The position numbers and the translations under genes are program-made. DNA of 64,000 nucleotides from Selenobaculum gibii (lineage in GTDB: Bacteria; Bacillota; Negativicutes; ICN-92133): contig NZ_CP120678.1 of assembly GCF_030273445.1 (NCBI RefSeq), forward strand, positions 1,651,501-1,715,500, read 5' to 3'. The notes beneath the pieces were generated by a model that worked only from the letters and a program-made list of their open reading frames with translations, did no database searches and was not told where the DNA came from. This document shows positions 52,353 through 59,668 of this stretch, piece after piece (within the stretch, counting starts at the first letter, position 1; every line of letters begins with the position of its first letter).

Positions 52353-54349
52353 GGTTGCGGGAGATTTATATTAGACTTAACTTTTATGTATTCTTTCATA
52401 TCCATACTTCTAAGAATCGCTTTCAAATTTTTTAAAACTTTATCACCTTCTGTTTCCAAATTTAAAATAGGTTTTACCTCAGACAACATATAATTTAAGT
52501 ATTTTTCAACTGACTTTTCCTTTTCATCCACCAATTTTTCTACTTTCAATGCCAATTGAAATTTTTCAACGTCAATACCTACTCCTTTAAACCCCCACAA
52601 ATTATCTTTAGCAGATTTTCGAAGTCGACAATACTTAAACCCCAACTCTTGCAAAATATTAACCAAATCAACTCGTTTCATCGGAGCTTCTTGAAATCTT
52701 TTATTAAAATAATCGCAAAAAGCCGAATAAATGTCTTTTGCATAGCAATCTTTATTTTCATCAACTAAACAACAATCAATTAAAAATTTTTTTATAATTG
52801 CGTCATTTGTTAACGTGATTTTTTTCTTTTCTTTTTTCTTAGGATTACATAAAAGATTTAATCCATATGCTGTAAAAATCCAATTTATCCATTGAAAATC
52901 AACATCTGAAAAAACAATCTCATTTATCAGCTCTACTAATTTCTCATCTGCACTATCATTTTTTATTTCAATTATATTCAAAAGTTTAGGAAATTTTTTT
53001 ATATAATCATCTATCTCTTTCTGAGTGGTAACCAAATGAATATATCGAAAATTACTAATAAAGGTTAAGTTGCCTACAACCTCGTCCTTCAATCTAATAG
53101 TTTTCCCCTTCAGAACACGCTGATAGTTTTTTACCATCTCTTCTGTTAACATTTGCTTTTTAAATGAAATATTAAGCATTCCCCCCTGCACCTTATCGCT
53201 TATCATTTCACTTAAACTTTTAATATTTTTTGTGTCCTGAATGTTATAATGTGATACAATATTTTCTTCAAAAAATTTCATTAAAAAAAGAGCAAATGCA
53301 CCTGGAATATTTGTATATACTAAATTTAAAAATGGGGTAGGATCTTTTTCTAAACTTATCCTTGCAAATAATACTGCTAGTTGATTTATTAATGTAATAT
53401 CATTTTGAGTAATTAATTCTAAAACCCTAATAAAACTTTCCGGCTTTTTCTTTAAAAAAATCGGCAATTTTTTTTCTAAATCATCTGCGTTCGTTACATT
53501 ATCAACATATATAGTTTTTTTTCCTTTTCGAATATATGCAGCAGGAAAAGAATTTGTCTTAATTTTAGGGCTAGCTTCAATTTTAACTTTTTCACCTATA
53601 TTTTTTTCATGAAATAAAGCTACAATCCTTTCCATAACAATACGTTGAAATGATTTATTTATTTTCATAGCAGGTTGATTTTTTAAATAGTACTTATTTA
53701 CTAAATTTTTACAATTACACTTAAATACATTTTTCTTTAATATTGGTATTCTATGCTTAAATTTTTTTTTATTATAATCATTCAAAATTTCTTTATAACT
53801 AGCTTCACTTATCATCTTTGGAGATTGTTGTAAATTATTATTTTCTCCTAGATAAAAAATATTTGCATCAAACTTTTTAAAAGCTGTAGCTACATCAAAA
53901 AAATACTCTAAACAATTATTTTTAAATTTAAAAGCCATATAATCTCGCTCTGCTTTAGGCTCATCTTTCATACTATTTAATAAATCATATAAGTATTTAA
54001 ACCATGCTTCATTTGGTTCTGGTAAATCCATATCTTTAAAAATTTTTTTGTAATTATTCTTATTTAATTTCCATATTTGTCCAAAAAGCCAAAACGCAAT
54101 AACCCCATCAGAACAAATTCTAAAACAATTTACATTATACATAAATTGCACTTTTCCTTTAATTAACTCAACCTTTTGATAACCAATTATATTTTCCAAA
54201 GATTTATCAAGCACACGATAAAAAGGAATTCCTAATCGAATACATTCTCTATTTAAAACTTCTAAATAATAATTATTAACAAAATCAAAATACAATTTAT
54301 ATTTTTTTATATTTTTATTTTCCCATTCTACTTTTTTCATAATATCCAA
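52349..54349 (-). CDS. Divergent P4/D5-type primase-helicase-like protein lacking a Walker A motif
   Basis: 666 residues, Lys/Asn-rich. The C-terminus (about 545-620: IIKKFLIDCCLVDENKDCYAKDIYSAFCDYFNKRFQEAPMKRVDLVNILQELGFKYCRLRK..NLWGFKGVGID) fits the winged-helix module that follows SF3 helicases in phage/plasmid primases. The preceding part has the right order for an SF3 core (PFLNLVYTNIPGAFALFLMKFFEE; then FISNFRYIHLVTTQKEIDDYIKKFPKLLNIIEI), but there is no GxxGxGKT. So ATPase activity looks lost. Distant assignment; upstream is the AT-rich region at 54350-54680. Confidence 0.5.
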   Translation of the reverse strand: MDIMKKVEWENKNIKKYKLYFDFVNNYYLEVLNRECIRLGIPFYRVLDKSLENIIGYQKVELIKGKVQFMYNVNCFRICSDGVIAFWLFGQIWKLNKNNYKKIFKDMDLPEPNEAWFKYLYDLLNSMKDEPKAERDYMAFKFKNNCLEYFFDVATAFKKFDANIFYLGENNNLQQSPKMISEASYKEILNDYNKKKFKHRIPILKKNVFKCNCKNLVNKYYLKNQPAMKINKSFQRIVMERIVALFHEKNIGEKVKIEASPKIKTNSFPAAYIRKGKKTIYVDNVTNADDLEKKLPIFLKKKPESFIRVLELITQNDITLINQLAVLFARISLEKDPTPFLNLVYTNIPGAFALFLMKFFEENIVSHYNIQDTKNIKSLSEMISDKVQGGMLNISFKKQMLTEEMVKNYQRVLKGKTIRLKDEVVGNLTFISNFRYIHLVTTQKEIDDYIKKFPKLLNIIEIKNDSADEKLVELINEIVFSDVDFQWINWIFTAYGLNLLCNPKKKEKKKITLTNDAIIKKFLIDCCLVDENKDCYAKDIYSAFCDYFNKRFQEAPMKRVDLVNILQELGFKYCRLRKSAKDNLWGFKGVGIDVEKFQLALKVEKLVDEKEKSVEKYLNYMLSEVKPILNLETEGDKVLKNLKAILRSMDMKEYIKVKSNINLPQP

Positions 54350-54679
54350 TATATCCCTTTAAACCATTTTACAAATTATAGGTGTGTCGAAAACAACTAT
54401 GTGTCATTTTTTATTCTAAATCATTTAATTGTTTATGTAAATATTTTTTATTTATTATTTACTAAAATTTCAGTGGTTTTTTATTTATTATTTGTTATCT
54501 CTCTATTAAAATTTGAATTTATTGCGAATTTTATTATATCTATTTAACTATAAAATAAAAAAATACAGTAGGTATAACTAATATATAAATATATATTATA
54601 TCTATTTACTATTACTTAATTTATAAAAATATAGTGTATAAATGGACATAAAATTCTCTACTATTTGGAGGGAGGTGTA
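54350..54679. other. Very AT-rich intergenic region, possible origin
   Basis: 330 bases, nearly all A/T, with short runs such as TTTATTTATTATTTACT and ATATATAAATATATATT and no open frame. Placed between a primase-like gene and the mobilisation genes, it could hold a replication origin. Nothing in it is specific enough to name. Confidence 0.35.
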
Positions 54680-54716
54680 AGCAAGGTAACGTTTTGTCGG
54701 ACAAAGTCACCTTGCT
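54680..54716 (+). other. oriT: Candidate oriT hairpin before mobC
   Basis: AGCAAGGTAAC..TTTGTC pairs with GACAAAGTCACCTTGCT around a GG loop, with small bulges. It ends six bases before the mobC start. A hairpin with flanking conserved bases next to mobC-relaxase is the usual place of a transfer origin; the CTTTTAAG tail could also make it a terminator. Confidence 0.5.
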
Positions 54717-54722
54717 TTTAAG

Positions 54723-55070
54723 ATGAAAAAACACCAGCAAATTTACGAATCAAAAATCAGCACTCAAAAGAAGTTCAAAAAATCGTTTCGGTTAAATGAG
54801 GTCGAAGAAAAAAAGTTTCAAAAGCTTTTAAAATCCTCTGGTTTAAATCAAACAGATTTTATAAAAAATAGCTGTTTAAATAATCAGATCCACGCCATTC
54901 CCCATGCAAGTGAAATCGCAAGAACTTTAGCTGGGTTGCACAATAAAACAAACAGTTTAAATGATGATACTGTAGCACAAGAAATTAAAAATCAGATTAG
55001 CTATCTTGGTATGTTAATAACAAATCAACCGATAAAACCATTTTTTATTTGCAATAAAATAAGGAAGTGA
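54723..55070 (+). CDS. mobC: MobC-like relaxosome accessory protein
   Basis: 115 residues. KFKKSFRLNEVEEKKFQKLLKSSGLNQTDFIKNSCLN is a ribbon-helix-helix of the MobC type that opens the DNA strand at oriT for the relaxase. It is followed by the relaxase gene, whose start is 5 bases past the mobC stop. The expected C-terminal helical part is short here. Confidence 0.8.
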   Translation: MKKHQQIYESKISTQKKFKKSFRLNEVEEKKFQKLLKSSGLNQTDFIKNSCLNNQIHAIPHASEIARTLAGLHNKTNSLNDDTVAQEIKNQISYLGMLITNQPIKPFFICNKIRK

Positions 55071-55075
55071 ATCCC

Positions 55076-55552
55076 ATGGCTATTATAAAATTCATTGGAA
55101 ACAATCGTCGAACTCTATATGGACAAGTTGAGTATCTCAAAGATCAAAAAAAGACTTCATCTGAATATAGCTATGGGTTTGGAGTAAATCCTGACTTCGC
55201 AACTGAAGATATGCGTACAATAAAGTTACTTCATCAACAAGAAGACGGCAGACAGTATAAGCAATTTATATTAAGTTTCGATAGGCAAGAACAAAATGAA
55301 TTAACAACAGATAAACTAATGAAGATTGGTGTAAAAGTCGGACACTATTATTCAAACAATTATCAAATTCTAATGACTGCTCATTTTGATACCGACAATC
55401 TACATCTTCACTATCTTATTAATAGCGTAAACATTCATACAGGTCAAAAATTTACGTCTGGTCGACTAGATTTACATAAATTCAAGCTATATGTTGATGA
55501 GATATTAAAAAACTACAATATGCATCTGCGTATGTATTCCCCTGAGGTTTAA
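55076..55552 (+). CDS. mobA: Minimal MobA-type relaxase
   Basis: 158 residues from the ATG at 55076 (AAGGAAGTGA site). The metal-binding three-His motif is intact: AHFDTDNLHLHYLINSVN (H103, H110, H112, N116). Tyr20 in VEYLKD is the candidate nucleophile. Relaxases normally exceed 300 residues; here only the catalytic N-terminal domain is present, with no C-terminal primase or coupling region. It is either a genuine minimal relaxase or a truncated one. Confidence 0.82.
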   Translation: MAIIKFIGNNRRTLYGQVEYLKDQKKTSSEYSYGFGVNPDFATEDMRTIKLLHQQEDGRQYKQFILSFDRQEQNELTTDKLMKIGVKVGHYYSNNYQILMTAHFDTDNLHLHYLINSVNIHTGQKFTSGRLDLHKFKLYVDEILKNYNMHLRMYSPEV

Positions 55553-55672
55553 GCCATAATATTATTTGCTAAACTATATAAATTGAGTTATATATTATTG
55601 AATTGAGCAACGGAAATTTAATATTTTACACAACACCTAACTTTTCAGTAAAAATGAAAAGGAGGAATTTAT

Positions 55673-55978
55673 ATGATTTTAAAATATTATGGTGTTTTGG
55701 GAAGCAATGGAATCGGAGTTTATACGAATTGGAGGCTTGTAGAAGAATCAAAACCTTATATAAAAAATTTCATGAACAAAAAATTTTTTATAGCAGATGA
55801 TGCATTAAAATTTGCGTGCTGGGGTGGTCAATATTCTCGTGGTATTAGATTACCTCTAGATAGTTTAACATTAGATAAATTGGAACTTAACCATTTTTAT
55901 TATATTGACGAATTAAAAACATTATTAAACGCTGATTGTTCAAAAGGAGCATTTACCCCTTTTTATATCGTACACTAA
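55673..55978 (+). CDS. Viroplasmin-like small protein
   Basis: 101 residues with an AAGGAGG site. YYGVLGSNGIGVYTNWRLVEESKPYIKNFMNKKFFIADDALKFA resembles the caulimovirus VI/RNase H1 N-terminal (hybrid-binding) fold, where a Gly..W..K..F pattern binds RNA:DNA hybrids. No RNase H catalytic domain follows. It lies between the relaxase and the excisionase. The fold call is tentative. Confidence 0.55.
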   Translation: MILKYYGVLGSNGIGVYTNWRLVEESKPYIKNFMNKKFFIADDALKFACWGGQYSRGIRLPLDSLTLDKLELNHFYYIDELKTLLNADCSKGAFTPFYIVH

Positions 55979-56019
55979 AATGATGGACATTAAATTCAAA
56001 TCAGAAGGGATAAAATAAA

Positions 56020-56247
56020 ATGTACAAAAACAATAATGAAGTTGAATTTTTAACTGCTAGAGAAGTGTCTAGTGTATTCTTTCAAGGAAAGCTTCCCTAT
56101 TCAGGAGTTCTTAAAATGACAAGAAATGGAGAACTACCAGCTATGAAACGCGGGAAATCTTATATTTATATGGTCTCCGCTCTAAAAGAATGGGCACAAA
56201 AAAACTTATCTAAACCTTCATGGGCAAATAAACAAAAAAATTTATAA
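56020..56247 (+). CDS. xis: Excisionase of element C
   Basis: 75 residues: EFLTAREVSSVFFQGKLPYSGVLKMTRNGELPAMKRGKSYIYMVSALKEWAQKNL is an HTH_17-like DNA-bending protein. The gene lies 76 bases upstream of the integrase, the classical xis-int order. Ribosome site AGAAGGG. Confidence 0.8.
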   Translation: MYKNNNEVEFLTAREVSSVFFQGKLPYSGVLKMTRNGELPAMKRGKSYIYMVSALKEWAQKNLSKPSWANKQKNL

Positions 56248-56323
56248 AATAAATAAAAGCGTAAAAAGAGCTTAACTGAGTTATATCGGCTAGGCTCTTT
56301 TCTATTTAAAGGGGGTCATTATA

Positions 56324-57526
56324 ATGCCAGGTTCATTGGTAGATTTAGGAAACAATAAATGGGAACTACGTGTTTCATTAGGCTACAATATCAACGGTAA
56401 ACAAATCCGTAAAACCAAAAGAATAATTTCAAAATCAAAAAAAGCAGCAGAAAAAGAGTTAGCAAAATTTTATGTAGAAGTAACAAAGAATCCAGTCATT
56501 AAAGGTGATAAAATTTCATTTGGTGAATTTATTGAAATTTGGCAGCAACGTCATAATCAAAAATTATCCAACAAGACAAGTTATCGAAATAGCGAATTGT
56601 TGAAAAATAGAATTCTACCAGCGTTTTACTCCAAACAACTAGAAAAAATAACCGATATGGATATTGTGAAATTCATTGAAGAGCTTAAAAAGCCTCATAT
56701 GAGACAAGATAAACGAAACTTAAATACATTATCTGATGGCAGTATTCAAATGCACTACAAACTAATCCGCAGTATATTAAATAAAGCTGTGCAGTGGCGT
56801 TATTTAGTTGAAAATCCCTGTCGTTTAATCGCCAAAGACGACATCCCAAAAGCAAATTATCGACGTTTACCAATTTGGCAGGAAAACGATTTAAAAAGGT
56901 TTCTTGCAACTTTAGAAAAAATAAGTAATTCACCACGTGAGCTTAAATATAAATTAATGATTAGCTTAGCCTTGATTACCGGTGCTAGACGGGGTGAATT
57001 TACAGCTTTGACTTGGGATTGTATTGATTTTGTAAATGCTAGAATTTATATTGAAAAAGCAAGTGAAGCTATAGCTAATAAGCCTCTTGCAATAAAAGTT
57101 CCCAAAACAAAATCATCTATACGCTGGTTGAATATAGATAGCTATACCGTCTCTTTGCTAAAGCTGCAAAAACAATTTCAAGATGAATTTTTAACCAAGC
57201 ATCATTATTCGAATCCAAAGCAATTTATTTTCTTATCACGAAAAGTAATTAATCAAGAAGTTAGTCAAATCTATCCTTCTAGTTTGTACATATGGCTAAG
57301 TAAGTTTTGTAAAAAATATGATTTTCCAGCCATTACTGTGCACTCATTTCGACACATGGCTGCTAGCTATGCTTTAGCCTATGGAGTTCCATTGACAACT
57401 GTTCAACATATGCTTGGACACACGGATATAAAAACGACTGCTATTTACCTTCATGAACTTGAATCTAAACGTAAAGAAGCAGTACAGATACTCTCTAAAC
57501 AATGGAATCAATTTAGAAATGCATAA
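56324..57526 (+). CDS. int: Tyrosine integrase of element C (tRNA-Arg specific)
   Basis: 400 residues: AP2-like N-terminal arm domain (NKWELRVSLGYNINGKQIRKTKR), core-binding domain, then the catalytic domain with LALITGARRGEFTALTWD (Arg), VHSFRHMAASYAL (His, Arg), MLGHTDIKTTAIYLHE (His, Tyr). AAAGGGGG site. It lies 177 bases from the 3' end of tRNA-Arg, its presumed attachment site, and looks fully functional. Confidence 0.95.
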   Translation: MPGSLVDLGNNKWELRVSLGYNINGKQIRKTKRIISKSKKAAEKELAKFYVEVTKNPVIKGDKISFGEFIEIWQQRHNQKLSNKTSYRNSELLKNRILPAFYSKQLEKITDMDIVKFIEELKKPHMRQDKRNLNTLSDGSIQMHYKLIRSILNKAVQWRYLVENPCRLIAKDDIPKANYRRLPIWQENDLKRFLATLEKISNSPRELKYKLMISLALITGARRGEFTALTWDCIDFVNARIYIEKASEAIANKPLAIKVPKTKSSIRWLNIDSYTVSLLKLQKQFQDEFLTKHHYSNPKQFIFLSRKVINQEVSQIYPSSLYIWLSKFCKKYDFPAITVHSFRHMAASYALAYGVPLTTVQHMLGHTDIKTTAIYLHELESKRKEAVQILSKQWNQFRNA

Positions 57527-57663
57527 AGCCCACAATTCTTGTATAATTTAAAAATTTTGATAAAAGTAAAAAGCCTTTGCAGATTGCAAAGGCTTAAATT
57601 TATTGTATATCTATAATTGGCTTATGTGATAAACAAGCAGTCGATAAGCAGTTTTATACAACA

Positions 57664-57693
57664 AAAAAGGCTCTAGCAAAATGCTAGAACCCT
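57664..57693 (-). terminator. Terminator of the tRNA-Pro/tRNA-Arg transcript
   Basis: GGCTCTAGCA/TGCTAGAACC hairpin followed leftward by CCTTTTTTGTTG. The same unit is found at 22119 and 31028, so it was brought in with the element end. Confidence 0.8.
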
Positions 57694-57702
57694 AATATTC
57701 AC

Positions 57703-57779
57703 TGGTGCGCCTGGGGCGATTCGAACGCTCGACACACGGCTTAGAAGGCCGTTGCTCTATCCAACTGAGCTACAGGCGC
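57703..57779 (-). tRNA. tRNA-Arg(TCT), integration target
   Basis: Full cloverleaf on the minus strand: acceptor GCGCCTG/CAGGCGC, D-arm GCTC..GAGC, anticodon arm ACGGC-CTTCTAA-GCCGT (anticodon TCT), variable GTGTC, T-arm GAGCG-TTCGAAT-CGCCC, encoded CCA. The T-stem contains an A:C mismatch (second pair). The last 45 bases are the attachment core shared with att1-att3. Confidence 0.95.
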
Positions 57780-57785
57780 GATTGA

Positions 57786-57862
57786 TGGTCGGAGCAGCAG
57801 GATTCGAACCTGCGACCCCCTGGTCCCAAGCCAGGTGCTCTACCAAACTGAGCCATGCCCCG
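57786..57862 (-). tRNA. tRNA-Pro(TGG)
   Basis: Cloverleaf with acceptor CGGGGCA/TGCTCCG, anticodon loop CTTGGGA (TGG), T-arm GCAGG-TTCGAAT-CCTGC and encoded CCA. It lies 6 bases before tRNA-Arg, in one transcript. Confidence 0.95.
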
Positions 57863-58022
57863 TCAACCACAATATATATTATAGCGATTTGAAATGTTCT
57901 TGTCAATAACTTTTTTTATTTATTTCAATTAAATATTTAAATAAAGTTCATTGGCTAACATCCATAATATATAGCTTTGTTAGTATAACAAATGAATTCC
58001 TATATGTCAAATAAAACTTATA

Positions 58023-58490
58023 CTACTCACAAAAATAGCGCATACTTGTTTTTTTCCACTCTTTTACGGAATACAGCATCATATAATCTGATAAATTCGT
58101 TTGTTCCGCAATTCCATCGGCAATTTCAGCACACTCTTCTCGTGTATGAGCATGAATCATGGTATACATATTATATGGCCATTCTGGCACTGTATCTCTA
58201 TCATAGCAGTGGGATACAGACGGATTCATCGCCATCAAAGCTCCAACTTCTTCAATCCGCTCCTGCGGAACAATCCATACACACAGAGAATTTGCAGCAA
58301 AACCTACTTCTCGATGTCTTAATACCGCACCAACTTTACGGATTCTTCCCGACCGTTTATATTCTTTTAACTTTGCTAGCAAAAGTTCTTCAGTAATTCC
58401 GATACGTTCTGCAATTTCTTTATACGGTTGAGCTACTAAAGGAAATTCTTCTTGTGATGCCCGAATAATTTTTTTATCTAGTTCATTCAT
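58023..58490 (-). CDS. ahbB: Sirohaem decarboxylase subunit AhbB
   Basis: 155 residues of the Lrp/AsnC-like fold. HTH-like N-terminus (YKEIAERIGITEELLLAKLKEYKRSGRIRKVGAVLRHREVGFAANSLCVW) and C-terminal ferredoxin-like part (SHCYDRDTVPEWPYNMYTMIHAHTREE). GAVLRHREVG and PEWPYNMYTM are hallmarks of AhbB. With AhbA it converts sirohaem to 12,18-didecarboxysirohaem in the alternative haem pathway. It starts 11 bases after ahbA. Confidence 0.93.
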   Translation of the reverse strand: MNELDKKIIRASQEEFPLVAQPYKEIAERIGITEELLLAKLKEYKRSGRIRKVGAVLRHREVGFAANSLCVWIVPQERIEEVGALMAMNPSVSHCYDRDTVPEWPYNMYTMIHAHTREECAEIADGIAEQTNLSDYMMLYSVKEWKKTSMRYFCE

Positions 58491-58501
58491 TAAGCCTTCA
58501 C

Positions 58502-58954
58502 CTACTTCAACGTAAACTGAACGCTAACCTTATATTTACGATTAGCAGCCATACTTATAATCTTTTCAACTCCAGAAATTTGACGAATCTCATCTAAAAT
58601 TTTCGTTTGCGTTACTTTATTAGGTGTCAATAAAGTAAACCATAAGTTAAACTCACCTTCACGCTCATAATTGTGTGTCACACCTGGATATGTATTAATG
58701 GCAAGAGCAACATCATCCATACTTTCTTTTGTTACTTTAGCCGCTACTAACGTTCCTGCATATCCCAGTTTTGCGGAGTCAAAAAATGGACCTATCCTCC
58801 GCACATATCCATCTGCTTGCAATTCTTGCAATCGATGAATCACAGTCATTTCATCCGTTCCTAAAATCTCCGCTAAATCAGCAAATGGATGTGAACTTAA
58901 CGGCAAATTTGTTTGCAGTAAATTCAGTAAATCTTTATCAAACGATGTTAACAA
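58502..58954 (-). CDS. ahbA: Sirohaem decarboxylase subunit AhbA
   Basis: 150 residues, homologous to AhbB in layout. DEMTVIHRLQELQADGYVRRIGPFFDSAKLGYAGTLVAAKV and YPGVTHNYEREGEFNLWFTLL are typical of AhbA. First gene of the ahbAB pair, and usually found as a heterodimer. Its presence with AhbB, and with a sirohaem protein at 11.2 kb, suggests an anaerobe making haem from sirohaem. Confidence 0.93.
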   Translation of the reverse strand: MLTSFDKDLLNLLQTNLPLSSHPFADLAEILGTDEMTVIHRLQELQADGYVRRIGPFFDSAKLGYAGTLVAAKVTKESMDDVALAINTYPGVTHNYEREGEFNLWFTLLTPNKVTQTKILDEIRQISGVEKIISMAANRKYKVSVQFTLK

Positions 58955-59044
58955 ATTTCCCCGCTCCTCTATTATCTTTCCATTTCATAGATATATTTAT
59001 ATAAATAAAAGACAGTAATTACTGTCTTTTATCATCAACCTATT

Positions 59045-59668
59045 CTATTCTACCAAAACGGTACTAATCACGTCAAGCAAATCTGAACGTCCTTCACTTT
59101 TTACAGAAGAGTAAGGTAATACATCAAGATCTGGAACACCCAATACCTTTTTTATTTGTTTTACCTGCTTTTGTACAGCATTTTTACTTAACTTATCCGC
59201 CTTTGTTGCAATGATTAGTACAGGCAAATTATTTTCCACTAACCAGTTAAACATTTCAATATCACTTTTCATTGGATCATGACGAATATCTATCAATTGG
59301 CAAACAAATTGTAGCCGCGGCGATTTTAATAAGTATTCTTCAATGAATTTCGCCCATACTTTTCGATTTGCTTGCCCTGTTTTTGCATACCCATAGCCAG
59401 GTAAATCAACAAGAAAAAAAGATCTCCGTTCTTCTATGCTAGGGATTTTGGCACTTAATTCATAAAAATTAATCGTTTGTGTTTTTCCTGGTGTACCACT
59501 AACTCTAGCAAGTCCACCAACTCTGCTAAGCGAATTAATTAAGGACGACTTACCTACATTAGAGCGACCAATAAAGACAACCTCTGGTAAATCGCCTTCT
59601 GGGTATTGATCAGCACGCACTGCTGATGCAATATACTTTCCTTGTGTAATAATTATTTCTTCTTTCAT
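59045..59668 (-). CDS. ysxC: YsxC/EngB ribosome-biogenesis GTPase
   Basis: 207 residues. GRSNVGKSSLINSL (P-loop), TPGKTQTINFY (switch I), DLPGYGYAK (G3), TKADKL (G4). It helps assemble the large ribosomal subunit. The start codon overlaps the lon stop by one base (TAATG). Confidence 0.95.
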   Translation of the reverse strand: MKEEIIITQGKYIASAVRADQYPEGDLPEVVFIGRSNVGKSSLINSLSRVGGLARVSGTPGKTQTINFYELSAKIPSIEERRSFFLVDLPGYGYAKTGQANRKVWAKFIEEYLLKSPRLQFVCQLIDIRHDPMKSDIEMFNWLVENNLPVLIIATKADKLSKNAVQKQVKQIKKVLGVPDLDVLPYSSVKSEGRSDLLDVISTVLVE

